A stretch of 52,300 bases of DNA from an uncultured Lachnospiraceae bacterium. GTDB taxonomy: Bacteria; Bacillota; Clostridia; Lachnospirales; Lachnospiraceae. The notes under the pieces are model-generated. The model did not search any database. It saw only the letters and a list, made by a program, of their open reading frames with translations, and was not told the DNA's origin. The stretch covers positions 1 to 52,300 of the forward strand of contig CALWSC010000027.1 of assembly GCA_944384105.1 (NCBI GenBank), written 5' to 3'. This document shows positions 33,695 through 43,297 of this stretch, one piece after another (position 1 is the first letter of the stretch; every line of letters begins with the position of its first letter). The position numbers and the translations under genes are program-made.

Positions 33695-36600
33695 ATGCCG
33701 GAAACAACTAATAAAGAAGTATATCAGCCAATGACTTTTGATGCGATCAAGATCGGTCTGGCATCTCCGGAGAAGATCCGCGAGTGGTCCCGCGGTGAGG
33801 TTAAGAAACCCGAGACCATCAACTACAGAACACTCAAGCCCGAGAAGGACGGTTTGTTCTGCGAGCGCATCTTCGGACCCAGCAAGGACTGGGAGTGTCA
33901 TTGCGGTAAATATAAGAAAATCCGCTATAAAGGTGTTGTCTGCGACCGATGCGGCGTAGAGGTCACCAAATCCAGCGTCAGAAGAGAGCGCATGGGACAT
34001 ATCGAGCTTGCCGCTCCGGTATCCCATATCTGGTATTTTAAGGGAATTCCGTCCCGGATGGGACTGATTCTCGACCTGTCTCCGAGAACTCTGGAGAAAG
34101 TATTATATTTTGCAAACTATATCGTTCTGGACGCGGGAACCTCTAACTTACAGTACAAGCAGGTGCTGACCGAGAGGGAGTTCCAGGAGGCTATGGAGAA
34201 TAACCCGGCACACGATTTCCGCGTGGGCATGGGTGCGGAGGCGATCAAAGAGCTTCTGCAGGCGATTGACCTGGAGAAGGAATCCAAGGAGCTCAAGGCA
34301 GGGCTCAAGGATTCCACCGGTCAGAAGCGGGCAAGGATCATCAAGCGCCTGGAGGTTGTGGAGGCATTCCGTGAATCCGGCAACCGTCCGGAATGGATGA
34401 TCATGGACGTGATTCCGGTAATTCCGCCGGATCTGCGTCCGATGGTACAGCTCGACGGAGGACGTTTTGCTACGTCTGACCTCAACGATCTGTACAGAAG
34501 AATTATCAACAGAAATAACCGTCTGAGAAGACTGCTGGAGCTGGGCGCACCGGACATCATTGTGCGCAACGAGAAGCGTATGCTCCAGGAGGCTGTGGAC
34601 GCTCTGATCGACAACGGACGCCGCGGCAGACCGGTTACAGGACCGGGCAACAGAGCGCTGAAGTCCCTGTCCGATATGTTAAAAGGTAAGTCCGGACGTT
34701 TCCGTCAGAACCTCTTAGGTAAGCGTGTCGACTATTCCGGACGTTCCGTTATTGTCGTTGGACCGGAGCTGAAGATCTATCAGTGCGGTCTTCCCAAGGA
34801 GATGGCGATCGAGCTGTTCAAGCCGTTCGTTATGAAGGAGCTGGTTTCCAATGGAACCGCTCACAATATCAAGAATGCGAAGAAGATGGTAGAGAAGCTG
34901 CAGACTGAGGTCTGGGACGTGCTTGAGGATGTAATTAAGGAGCATCCGGTTATGCTTAACCGCGCCCCTACACTGCACAGACTCGGTATCCAGGCATTCG
35001 AGCCGATTCTCGTAGAGGGTAAGGCGATCAAGCTGCATCCGCTCGTTTGTACTGCATTCAACGCCGACTTCGACGGTGACCAGATGGCTGTCCATCTGCC
35101 GCTGTCCGTGGAAGCACAGGCGGAGTGCCGTTTCCTGCTGCTTTCTCCGAACAACCTGTTAAAGCCGTCTGACGGAGGTCCGGTGGCAGTTCCTTCACAG
35201 GATATGGTCCTGGGTATCTACTATCTGACACAGGAAAGACCGGGAGAGAAGGGCGAGGGAAGCTTCTTCAAGAACGTAAACGAGGCAATTCTGGCATACG
35301 AGAACGGATACATCAAGCTGCAGACCAAGATTACCGTGCGCTGCACAAAGACAATGCCGGACGGAAGGATGATCACCGGAAATGTAAGTTCCACGCTGGG
35401 ACGTTTCCTGTTTAATGAGATCCTGCCGCAGGATCTGGGCTTTGTAGACCGCTCTGTTCCGGGCAACGAACTGCTGCTGGAGGTTGACTTCCATGTCGGC
35501 AAGAAGCAGTTAAAGCAGATCCTGGAGAAGGTTATTAATACCCACGGTGCAACCAAGACCGCCGAGGTGCTGGATGACATCAAGTCCACAGGATATAAAT
35601 ATTCTACAAGAGCGGCAATGACCGTATCTATCTCCGATATGACCGTGCCGCCGCAGAAACCGCAGATGATTCAGGAAGCGCAGGATACGGTGGACAGAAT
35701 TACCAAGAACTTCAAGCGAGGCCTTATCACTGAGGAAGAGAGATATAAAGAGGTCGTTGAGACCTGGAAGCAGACCGACGACGCCCTGACAAAGGCACTG
35801 CTGACCGGTCTGGATAAATATAACAACATCTTTATGATGGCTGACTCCGGAGCCCGAGGTTCCGATAAGCAGATCAAGCAGCTTGCCGGTATGCGCGGAC
35901 TGATGGCGGATACGACGGGACACACCATCGAGCTCCCGATCAAGTCCAACTTCCGTGAGGGTCTGGACGTACTGGAATACTTCATGTCTGCACATGGAGC
36001 CCGCAAGGGTCTGTCCGATACGGCTCTTCGTACCGCAGACTCCGGTTTCCTGACGAGACGTCTGGTAGACGTATCTCAGGACCTGATCGTGCGCGAGACG
36101 GACTGCGCCGAGGGAAGAGACGAGATTCCGGGTATGTGGGTCAAGGCATTCATGGAAGGAAAAGAGGAGATCGAGAGCCTGCAGGAGCGTATCACAGGCC
36201 GTTTCTCCTGCTACACCATCAAGGACAAAGACGGCAACGTTATCGTGAAGGCAAACCATATGATTACTCCGAAGCGCGCGGCGCGTATTATGAGCGAGGG
36301 CGTGGATGAGAACGGCAAGCCGTTTGAGAAGATCAAGATCCGTACCATTTTAACCTGTAAGTCTAAGATTGGTATCTGTGCGAAGTGCTACGGAGCCAAC
36401 ATGGCGACAGGCGAGAGTGTTCAGGTCGGTGAGGCTATCGGAATTATCGCGGCGCAGTCTATCGGTGAGCCCGGTACACAGCTTACCATGCGTACCTTCC
36501 ATACCGGAGGTGTTGCCGGCGGCGATATCACACAGGGTCTTCCGCGTGTCGAGGAGCTTTTCGAGGCGAGAAAGCCGAAGGGACTTGCGATCATCACGGA

Positions 36601-37423
36601 GATCAAGGGTGTTGCCACAATCAAGGATACCAAGAAGAAGCGCGAGATCATCGTGACCGACAATGAGGAAGGTGTATCTAAGACATACCTGATTCCTTAT
36701 GGTTCCAGAATCAAGATTACGGACGGCACATATCTGGAGGCCGGAGACGAGCTGACAGAAGGTAGCGTAAATCCGCATGATATTCTGAAGATTAAGGGAC
36801 TGCGCGCAGTACAGGATTATATGATCCGCGAGGTACAGCGTGTATACCGCCTGCAGGGTGTAGATATCAACGATAAGCATATCGAGGTTATCGTACATCA
36901 GATGCTCAAGAAGATCCGCGTAGAGAATAACGGAGATACGGATTTCCTTCCGGGTACGCTTGTGGACGTTCTGGAGTTCGAGGAAGTGAACGAGAAGATG
37001 GAGGCAGAGGGCAAAGAGCCGGCAGAGGGCAAGCAGGTAATGCTTGGTATCACAAAGGCGTCGCTTGCAACCAATTCCTTCCTGTCCGCTGCATCCTTCC
37101 AGGAGACTACGAAGGTACTGACTGAGGCAGCCATCAAGGGTAAGGTTGACCCGCTGATCGGTCTGAAGGAGAACGTAATCATCGGTAAGCTTATTCCAGC
37201 AGGTACAGGCATGAAGTGCTACAGCAATGTGAATCTGGACACGGACGCTATGGTTGCTATGGAAGAAGAAATGAAGAAGAAGGATGAGACCGGGGAAGAG
37301 AAAAAAGAGGAAACCGAAACTGCGGAGGATACAGCAGCGGAGGAAAACTTAGAAGAACTTTCTGAAGAGGCAGAGGCTGATGCTGATGCTGATGAGGAAG
37401 AGCTCACGCTGACCGAGGAGTAA
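33695..37423 (+). CDS. rpoC: RNA polymerase beta-prime subunit
   Basis: A 1242-residue subunit that holds the catalytic Mg2+ loop [12 protein letters not shown] (intact). The N-terminal zinc ribbon ([20 protein letters not shown], four Cys) and the second Cys cluster ([11 protein letters not shown]) are present. The start ATG at 33695 follows AAAGGGG. The last 55 or so residues form a strongly acidic tail of Glu, Asp, Ala and Thr that is not part of the conserved fold. rpoB and rpoC form one transcription unit ended by the hairpin at 37449. Confidence 0.98.
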   Translation: MPETTNKEVYQPMTFDAIKIGLASPEKIREWSRGEVKKPETINYRTLKPEKDGLFCERIFGPSKDWECHCGKYKKIRYKGVVCDRCGVEVTKSSVRRERMGHIELAAPVSHIWYFKGIPSRMGLILDLSPRTLEKVLYFANYIVLDAGTSNLQYKQVLTEREFQEAMENNPAHDFRVGMGAEAIKELLQAIDLEKESKELKAGLKDSTGQKRARIIKRLEVVEAFRESGNRPEWMIMDVIPVIPPDLRPMVQLDGGRFATSDLNDLYRRIINRNNRLRRLLELGAPDIIVRNEKRMLQEAVDALIDNGRRGRPVTGPGNRALKSLSDMLKGKSGRFRQNLLGKRVDYSGRSVIVVGPELKIYQCGLPKEMAIELFKPFVMKELVSNGTAHNIKNAKKMVEKLQTEVWDVLEDVIKEHPVMLNRAPTLHRLGIQAFEPILVEGKAIKLHPLVCTAFNADFDGDQMAVHLPLSVEAQAECRFLLLSPNNLLKPSDGGPVAVPSQDMVLGIYYLTQERPGEKGEGSFFKNVNEAILAYENGYIKLQTKITVRCTKTMPDGRMITGNVSSTLGRFLFNEILPQDLGFVDRSVPGNELLLEVDFHVGKKQLKQILEKVINTHGATKTAEVLDDIKSTGYKYSTRAAMTVSISDMTVPPQKPQMIQEAQDTVDRITKNFKRGLITEEERYKEVVETWKQTDDALTKALLTGLDKYNNIFMMADSGARGSDKQIKQLAGMRGLMADTTGHTIELPIKSNFREGLDVLEYFMSAHGARKGLSDTALRTADSGFLTRRLVDVSQDLIVRETDCAEGRDEIPGMWVKAFMEGKEEIESLQERITGRFSCYTIKDKDGNVIVKANHMITPKRAARIMSEGVDENGKPFEKIKIRTILTCKSKIGICAKCYGANMATGESVQVGEAIGIIAAQSIGEPGTQLTMRTFHTGGVAGGDITQGLPRVEELFEARKPKGLAIITEIKGVATIKDTKKKREIIVTDNEEGVSKTYLIPYGSRIKITDGTYLEAGDELTEGSVNPHDILKIKGLRAVQDYMIREVQRVYRLQGVDINDKHIEVIVHQMLKKIRVENNGDTDFLPGTLVDVLEFEEVNEKMEAEGKEPAEGKQVMLGITKASLATNSFLSAASFQETTKVLTEAAIKGKVDPLIGLKENVIIGKLIPAGTGMKCYSNVNLDTDAMVAMEEEMKKKDETGEEKKEETETAEDTAAEENLEELSEEAEADADADEEELTLTEE

Positions 37424-37448
37424 TCCGTAAGAGATTAAAATAAAACAG

Positions 37449-37495
37449 GAGCTATGTGCAGATGGAATGAAAGCCATTTGCATATAGCTCTTTTT
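37449..37495 (+). terminator. Terminator after rpoC
   Basis: A 17-bp stem with two G-T pairs (37449-37465 with 37474-37490), an 8-base loop and five T residues (37491-37495). Confidence 0.88.
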
Positions 37496-37517
37496 GTGTT
37501 CTGACAAAATCACAAGG

Positions 37518-37567
37518 TTGACAAAATCCAATATTGGACTTATACTATTAAAATCCAATATTGGATT
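37518..37567 (+). promoter_or_regulatory. Promoter with twin CCAATATTGG operators
   Basis: TTGACA (37518-37523), 17-base spacer, TATACT (37541-37546). The 12-bp palindrome TCCAATATTGGA (37527-37538) lies between the boxes, and the 16-bp palindrome AATCCAATATTGGATT (37552-37567) lies at and past the start site. Centres are 27 bases apart. This is the classic layout for repression by the MarR-type product of the next gene. Confidence 0.85.
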
Positions 37568-37587
37568 AATACATACGGAGGGATAAG

Positions 37588-38040
37588 ATGCATACAAAAG
37601 TAAAAGAACAAAACATTATGCTGATTCAGAATGCCAAAAAGCTGAATGAGCTGTATCACGTTTATGCCTTACACTGCGGTCTGTCGGACCCTGCGTTCAC
37701 TGTTCTCTATACGCTGTACGATACGGATGAGACGGTTACGCAGAACGAGCTTGCCGTCATGTGGTGCTATCCGAAGCAAACCGTCAATTTCGCAATTTCC
37801 GGTCTGGTGAAGAAGGGTTATGTCCGCCTGGAGAAACTGGGGCTGGCGCGAAACAGCAAGGCGGTGCGTCTGACTGATGAGGGCGAAGAGCTCTGCCGGA
37901 GGATAATTGCTCCGCTGACAGAGGCCGAGGAACATTCCCTGCTGCATCTGACGGAAGATGAGCGGGAGCTTCTTGTCCGGCTGGAGCAAAAACAGGGCGC
38001 ATACTTTAAAGAACAAATTCAGAGACTTATAAAGGAGTAA
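37588..38040 (+). CDS. MarR-family transcription regulator
   Basis: A 150-residue winged-helix regulator with the MarR layout: N-terminal dimer helices (about 1-40), the winged helix (about 52-100; LAVMWCYPKQTVNFAISGL as recognition part, with NSKAVRLTDEGEE as the wing) and long C-terminal helices. It probably binds the two palindromes in its own promoter and is released by a small lipophilic compound that the exporter encoded downstream removes. GGAGGG lies before the ATG. Its stop lies just before a six-codon minicistron and the first ABC gene. Confidence 0.92.
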   Translation: MHTKVKEQNIMLIQNAKKLNELYHVYALHCGLSDPAFTVLYTLYDTDETVTQNELAVMWCYPKQTVNFAISGLVKKGYVRLEKLGLARNSKAVRLTDEGEELCRRIIAPLTEAEEHSLLHLTEDERELLVRLEQKQGAYFKEQIQRLIKE

Positions 38041-38041
38041 G

Positions 38042-38062
38042 ATGGAAATACTAAAACTATGA
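38042..38062 (+). CDS. Six-codon minicistron (MEILKL) before the ABC genes
   Basis: ATG at 38042, close behind AAAGGAG (38031-38037), reads MEILKL and stops at TGA 38060-38062. The stop overlaps the ATG of the ABC gene (38059) in ATGA. The ABC start has no ribosome site of its own, so ribosomes finishing this peptide could restart there. This is a candidate coupling element, not a proven gene. Confidence 0.4.
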   Translation: MEILKL

Positions 38063-39786
38063 GAACAATACTTCCATTTTTGAAACCATACAGGGGGCAG
38101 TTTGCCCTTGTGATTTTGATTGTCTTTGCTGATGTGGGCGGCTCTTTGCTTGTACCCACGATCACAGCAAATATGATAAACCTGGCGGTCAGCGGCGCAG
38201 GTATCAGCGAAATTATCCGCCAGGGGGCGGTTATGCTGGCGGTTGCGCTTTTGTCCGGCGGGCTGACGCTGGCCGGCGGCTGGCTGTGCGCGAAGCTCTC
38301 GGCAGATATAGGGCGCGATCTGCGCACGGCAGTGTATGATAAATCGCTGCAGTTTTCAGCATCTGACTTTGAGAGGTTCGGAACAGCATCCATGATTACA
38401 AGAACGCTGAATGATGTCAATATTATTCAGCAGTCGCTCGTAAATATTGTGCAGATGGTTCTTCCGGTGCCGGTTATGTGCGTCATGGGAATCCTGTTTG
38501 CGTTCCGGATCAACAGGGATATGGGCTGGCTGCTCTTGGGAGGCACGCTCTTTGTGCTGCTTGCGGCAATGGTAATTATACGCCGTGCGGCGCCGGTATT
38601 TGAAAAGCTGCAGGGCTTTCTGGACAGAATGAACGTAGTGCTCCGGGAGAATCTTACAGGCGTCCGGGTTATACGGGCTTTCCACAAGGAGAAGCATGAG
38701 ACGGGACGCATGAGAAAGACCTTTGAGGACTACGCGGAATCGGCGATCCGTGCAAACCGGCTTTTCGCAGGGCTGGACTGCATCGCTACAGCATCTATTA
38801 ATCTCTGCATTGTGGCGGTCTTATACCTCGGAGGAAGCAGAGTCGGCGCAGGAGAGATGGAGATCGGCGATATTACTGCAGTGACAGAATACGCCATATG
38901 GGTTCTGTTCTATGTGATGATGGCGCAGATGGTAATTCTTCTGGTGCCCCGCGCTATGACCTGTGTGCGGAGAATTACAGAGGTACTGACGCATGAGCCG
39001 GAGATCACAGATGCGGCAGGCACGGCAGTCAATGAAAACAGCGATGAAATCATTCGCTTTGATGGTGTGTCTTTTCGCTTTGCAGACGCGGACGAAAATA
39101 CGCTGTCCGATGTATCCTTCAGCTGCAGAAGAGGAAGGACGACTGCCGTAATCGGCGGAACGGGAAGCGGAAAATCTACAATAGCAAAGCTGCTGCTGCG
39201 GTATCACGATGTGACGGCGGGAAAGATTATGCTGTTCGGCAGAGATATCCGGGAGATTTCACAGCGTGAGCTCCGCGGGCATATCTCGTATGTTCCGCAG
39301 AAGGCATGGCTGTTTTCCGGAACTATTGCGGAGAATCTCAGGTATGGAAGTCAGGACGCGCCGGAGGAAGAGCTGTATCATGCGCTTGACATTGCGCAGG
39401 CGGACTTTGTGCGCGGTATGCCGGGGGGAATCAATGCTTACGTGGCACAGGGCGGCACGAACTTCTCCGGCGGACAGAGGCAGAGAATCTCAATTGCCCG
39501 CGCGCTCTCCAGGAAAGCGGATCTTTTTGTCTTTGACGACAGCTTTTCGGCTTTGGATTTTAAAACGGACGCTGCACTGCGCCGCGCGCTTGCAGAGGAG
39601 ACGAAAGACTGCGCAGTGCTGATTATTGCACAGAGAATCAGCACGATCCTGCACGCAGATCAGATTCTGGTTCTGGATGACGGGAAAATTGTGGGTATGG
39701 GAAAGCACGAGGAACTGATGCAGACATGCACTGTCTACAGGGATATTGCGGATTCTCAGGCGAAAGGAGGCGGACAGAATGGATAG
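38059..39786 (+). CDS. ABC exporter half, degenerate ATP site
   Basis: A 575-residue half-transporter: six membrane helices in about 1-310, ATPase domain about 330-575. Walker A is GGTGSGKST (366-374) and the signature SGGQR (470-474) is normal. The residue after the Walker B Asp is Asp494 instead of Glu, and the switch His is Gln525 (IAQRIS). Its own Walker site is therefore catalytically poor. The partner at 39779 has the opposite defects, so the two should form a heterodimer with one active site, as in TM287/288. Drug or lipid export is likely. Transcribed with the MarR gene. Confidence 0.92.
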   Translation: MRTILPFLKPYRGQFALVILIVFADVGGSLLVPTITANMINLAVSGAGISEIIRQGAVMLAVALLSGGLTLAGGWLCAKLSADIGRDLRTAVYDKSLQFSASDFERFGTASMITRTLNDVNIIQQSLVNIVQMVLPVPVMCVMGILFAFRINRDMGWLLLGGTLFVLLAAMVIIRRAAPVFEKLQGFLDRMNVVLRENLTGVRVIRAFHKEKHETGRMRKTFEDYAESAIRANRLFAGLDCIATASINLCIVAVLYLGGSRVGAGEMEIGDITAVTEYAIWVLFYVMMAQMVILLVPRAMTCVRRITEVLTHEPEITDAAGTAVNENSDEIIRFDGVSFRFADADENTLSDVSFSCRRGRTTAVIGGTGSGKSTIAKLLLRYHDVTAGKIMLFGRDIREISQRELRGHISYVPQKAWLFSGTIAENLRYGSQDAPEEELYHALDIAQADFVRGMPGGINAYVAQGGTNFSGGQRQRISIARALSRKADLFVFDDSFSALDFKTDAALRRALAEETKDCAVLIIAQRISTILHADQILVLDDGKIVGMGKHEELMQTCTVYRDIADSQAKGGGQNG

Positions 39787-41587
39787 AGAACAGGATTATC
39801 TCGAGGAAGAGGTTTTTGAGGCAAAGGAGGCGGGAAAGACACTGCGGCGATTCCTGCGCTCTATGGGAAGACAGCGGGTACGGCTGGCGATCGTACTGTT
39901 TTCCGTGGCGGCGTATACGGTGTTTAATATATTAGCTCCGCTTTACAGCGCCTCTGTCGTCGATCTTATCTGGAATCGAATCCGGAGGCTCAGGGAGACC
40001 GGGCGGAGCTTTGCGATCACATGGGAGGACGGCGGAAAGCAGATAGTACTTCTGCTTCTGATTTATGCCGCTGCGAGCGGATTTTACACACTGCAGAACT
40101 TTTTAATGGCGAGTTTTGCAGAGCGGCTGAGCCTGCAGCTCCGCAGCGAGGTAAGTGAAAAGCTGCATCGTCTGCCGCTCTCCTTTTATGACCGTCATCA
40201 GCCGGGAATTATTATGAGCTGTATCACAAACGACCTGGATAAGATGTCCGAGGCGCTGCAGACAGGAATGATCCGGCTGTTTGTGGCGGTTGGGGTTGTA
40301 ACGGGGTCAATTATCATGATGCTGCGGTTCAGCGTGGTACTGACGGCGGTATTTCTTGGATTTGCCGGCATTTCGCTGCTTTTGACTCAGGTTGTCTCGA
40401 AGCGCACGCTGCGCTGTGCCTCCAGGAGACAGAATGCGTTGGGAAAACTGAACGGTCTGGTAGAGGAATCGTACAGCGGAAGGACGGTTATTCAGGCATT
40501 TAATTACGAACAGCAAAGCTCGGAGCGCATCTGGCGTGCTGCGGAAGATCTGGCGCGCGCATCGGAAAAAACGGACTTTCTGATCAATGCAGTCAACCCG
40601 GGTATTCGTATGGTCAACCGCTGCGGGATGGTATCTATCGCGATACTCGGAGGCGGCATGCTGATCAGCGGCGGGATGAGCCCCGGCGTATTTCAGGCGT
40701 TCTTCCAGTATGTCAACCAGGCCGGCGAACCCATCACGGAACTGTCCTATATGATTAATGCGATGCAGTCCGCGCTGGCTTCCGTGGAGAGAGTGTATAC
40801 TCTTCTGGACGAGGAGGAGATGACGCCGGATGCAGAGCGCTCTTCCCTGCCGGATGATATTCAGGGAAGTATCAGCTTCTCGCATGTCCGGTTTGGCTAT
40901 ACGCCAGGGAAGATGCTGATGAAAGACGTATCCTTTACGGCAAAGCCGGGACAGAAGATAGCAATTGTGGGCAGCACCGGCGCAGGCAAGACGACGCTTG
41001 TGAATCTTCTGATGCGATTCTATGAGGTGAACGGCGGCAGCATACTGCTGGACGGAAGAAATACATCAGATATGACGCGTGCAAGTCTGCGCAGCTGTTT
41101 CGGTATGGTGCTGCAGGATGCATGGCTGTTTGAGGGAACGATTGCGGAAAATATCGCATACGGGAAACCGGATGCCACCCGCGGGCAGATCATCGCGGCG
41201 GCAAAGGCGGCGCGCGCCGACTTTTTTATCCGAACGCTTCCCCATGGCTATGACACGATGCTTGCCAATGATGCGGAGAATATTTCTATCGGTCAGCGCC
41301 AGCTTCTGACAATTGCGCGTGTATTCTTATGCGACCCGGCAATCCTCATTTTGGATGAAGCGACGTCATCCGTCGACACGCGCACAGAGATGGAGATAGG
41401 AAAGGCGATGAAGGCCCTGATGAAGGGCAGGACAAGCTTTGTGATTGCACACCGGCTGTCGACGATTGTGGATGCGGATTTGATACTGGTCATGCAGAAT
41501 GGGACAATTATCGAACAGGGAAGCCACCGGGAACTGCTGCAGGCGGACGGCGCATATGCTGAGCTTTACAATAGCCAGTTTGCTTAA
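39779..41587 (+). CDS. ABC exporter half, active Walker site
   Basis: A 602-residue half-transporter: a 25-residue acidic N-terminal extension, six helices (about 30-325) and an ATPase domain (about 365-602). Walker A GSTGAGKTT (398-406), Walker B with catalytic Glu (LDEATS, Glu527) and the switch His558 are intact. The signature is changed from LSGGQ to ISIGQ (502-506). In the dimer this weak signature faces the weak Walker site of the partner. The ATG at 39779 follows AAAGGAGG and overlaps the previous gene by 8 bases; an upstream in-frame ATG lies within that gene. Confidence 0.93.
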   Translation: MDREQDYLEEEVFEAKEAGKTLRRFLRSMGRQRVRLAIVLFSVAAYTVFNILAPLYSASVVDLIWNRIRRLRETGRSFAITWEDGGKQIVLLLLIYAAASGFYTLQNFLMASFAERLSLQLRSEVSEKLHRLPLSFYDRHQPGIIMSCITNDLDKMSEALQTGMIRLFVAVGVVTGSIIMMLRFSVVLTAVFLGFAGISLLLTQVVSKRTLRCASRRQNALGKLNGLVEESYSGRTVIQAFNYEQQSSERIWRAAEDLARASEKTDFLINAVNPGIRMVNRCGMVSIAILGGGMLISGGMSPGVFQAFFQYVNQAGEPITELSYMINAMQSALASVERVYTLLDEEEMTPDAERSSLPDDIQGSISFSHVRFGYTPGKMLMKDVSFTAKPGQKIAIVGSTGAGKTTLVNLLMRFYEVNGGSILLDGRNTSDMTRASLRSCFGMVLQDAWLFEGTIAENIAYGKPDATRGQIIAAAKAARADFFIRTLPHGYDTMLANDAENISIGQRQLLTIARVFLCDPAILILDEATSSVDTRTEMEIGKAMKALMKGRTSFVIAHRLSTIVDADLILVMQNGTIIEQGSHRELLQADGAYAELYNSQFA

Positions 41588-41607
41588 TTTCTGAAATCGT
41601 TTACCAC

Positions 41608-41636
41608 TTTACAAAGGTCGGGGATGTTGGTATGAT
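41608..41636 (+). promoter_or_regulatory. Promoter for the small membrane protein operon
   Basis: TTTACA (41608-41613), 17-base spacer, TATGAT (41631-41636), 54 bases before the start at 41690. No terminator was found between the ABC gene and this promoter. Confidence 0.6.
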
Positions 41637-41689
41637 AGAGAAAATATATTGTAAGACAAACCATCATTTTCTGATATTTGGAGGTAAAG

Positions 41690-41971
41690 ATGGAAGAAAA
41701 TAGAAATCAGGAAGAAATTGAGGAGCGGAACAGGGGAAGGAAGATCCTTATCACCTGCGTCCTCCTCATGTGCAACGGAATTGCTGCCGCAGCGCTGCTC
41801 TTTTTGCTCCTGCTGGGAAGAGGAGACAGCGGAAATGCAGTAAAACCCACGATACAGAACTTTAACGCCGCCATGGAGAATTATATCGATGAGGACGGCA
41901 GTTATCAGCAGAGCGAGACGACGCTGCACTCCTTTGTGGTGCCGGATGCGGAGGATGAAGAGGAGGAGTAA
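41690..41971 (+). CDS. Small single-span membrane protein, unknown
   Basis: A 93-residue protein with a charged N-terminus (about 1-18), one hydrophobic helix (19-43) and an extracytoplasmic tail that ends in a run of Glu and Asp. The positive residues before the helix (RNRGRK) predict that the N-terminus is inside. I recognise no family. The ATG at 41690 follows GGAGG by 6 bases. It lies 6 bases before the TcaA-like gene and shares its transcript, so the two may act together at the cell surface. Confidence 0.75.
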   Translation: MEENRNQEEIEERNRGRKILITCVLLMCNGIAAAALLFLLLLGRGDSGNAVKPTIQNFNAAMENYIDEDGSYQQSETTLHSFVVPDAEDEEEE

Positions 41972-41977
41972 TCAGCT

Positions 41978-43225
41978 ATGAAAGAGATATGGAAGAAGCT
42001 CCTTGAGAAATTGAACCGCGCGTCCGACACAGAAGAGGAGTTCTATGAGGAGCTGGAGGACAGAGAGCTGGTAATTGATGAGGAGGATAAGAAGCAGAGG
42101 ATTACGATACGCGGAAGGCTGCCGAGATTTTGCTGGGTGGTTATCGGCAACGCTGTTGTATTTGCGGCGCTCTGTATTCTGTATGCGGTATGCGGAAGCC
42201 ATATATACAGCGCGAAGACTGCGGTCAGAGAATATTACGGGGCATATGCGGACGGAGACTGGAATCATGTATATGACGCCTGTGCGTTTCCGGATTCGGA
42301 ATTTTTGTCGCGTCAGAGCTTTGTGAACGCTCATTCCTATCAGGGCATCGACAGCGAGGCACCGCAGGAGATCATAGGCTTTACTGTGAAGCTCGCACAG
42401 AAGGATGAGATTTCACGGTTTTATCAGATCGACTACCGGGTGAAAGGGAGCAGTGAGATGATGAGCACGCAGGTGGAGGCTGTACGCGGAAAACCGGCGG
42501 GTATCTTCTTCCGGCAGTGGGAGGTTATACCGGACGGACTGTACATGGAAAATGTTGAAATACAGATTCCCGCACAGGCGAAGCTGACGCTTGACGGCAT
42601 CGCGTTATCCTCCGAATACTTTATAACAACTGACAACAATGTGGATATTTACCGCGTGCCGTATCTGTTTTGTGGATATCACACGATCGCGCTTGACCAG
42701 GAAGGCAAGGACTCTTACCGTGAGATCTATAAGGCAGAGGAGGGAAAGCCGCTTCAGATCCTGCCGGAATTAAGGCTCAGCGAGACGACCGGAGCAGAAA
42801 TTGCCGACTTTGTGATCGATGCAGTCGACGCAGTCTATGAGGCGGCAATCGGGCAGGAGGCATTCGATGTTATCAGTCAGTATTTTCCGAGCGATGCGAT
42901 CGGCAGGAACCGTGCAGAGGATGCTTACGAGGAGTTCATTGGGAACTTTGCCGGCAGCAGCAACCGCGGAGTGACGAAGCTGGCGATCCGTCAGATGGAT
43001 CTGAATGTGAGCGGAGAGGGCAGCTCCGGTTTTGATGTAAAGGCGGATATGATTTTCAGTGCCGAGGAGGCATACCGTGCATGGTACTTCTACAGCAGCA
43101 CAAAGACATATTCGGGAACGAGCAGCCTTCAATTAAAGGTTTACACGAACGAGGCAGATTTAAAGGTGAATGAGGGAATCTTCGGCTTTTTTGAAAATAT
43201 GGAGCTGGATGAAGAGGATATATAG
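41978..43225 (+). CDS. TcaA/YvbJ-like membrane-anchored protein
   Basis: A 415-residue protein with a cytoplasmic N-terminus (1-50), one membrane helix (about 51-72) and a large outside part. The outside part reads as an NTF2-like domain (about 80-185), then a beta domain with LTLDGIAL.. (about 195-265), and a second NTF2-like region at the end (about 275-410). This order recalls TcaA/YvbJ proteins, which affect the response to wall antibiotics. The N-terminal zinc ribbon of that family is absent; an acidic stretch (18-40) takes its place. Function here is inferred from architecture only. Confidence 0.6.
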   Translation: MKEIWKKLLEKLNRASDTEEEFYEELEDRELVIDEEDKKQRITIRGRLPRFCWVVIGNAVVFAALCILYAVCGSHIYSAKTAVREYYGAYADGDWNHVYDACAFPDSEFLSRQSFVNAHSYQGIDSEAPQEIIGFTVKLAQKDEISRFYQIDYRVKGSSEMMSTQVEAVRGKPAGIFFRQWEVIPDGLYMENVEIQIPAQAKLTLDGIALSSEYFITTDNNVDIYRVPYLFCGYHTIALDQEGKDSYREIYKAEEGKPLQILPELRLSETTGAEIADFVIDAVDAVYEAAIGQEAFDVISQYFPSDAIGRNRAEDAYEEFIGNFAGSSNRGVTKLAIRQMDLNVSGEGSSGFDVKADMIFSAEEAYRAWYFYSSTKTYSGTSSLQLKVYTNEADLKVNEGIFGFFENMELDEEDI

Positions 43226-43227
43226 AT

Positions 43228-43254
43228 GAGAGAGGCAGTACGACTGCCTCTCTC
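43228..43254. terminator. Hairpin between convergent genes
   Basis: A perfect 12-bp stem (43228-43239 with 43243-43254) with a 3-base loop, 2 bases after the stop of the TcaA-like gene. It lacks a clear T-run. The rest of the gap to 43297 shows nothing. Confidence 0.55.
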
Positions 43255-43297
43255 TGCGTTTATCAAGAAAATTCCTAGCCGATCAGGCAGTAAAGGG

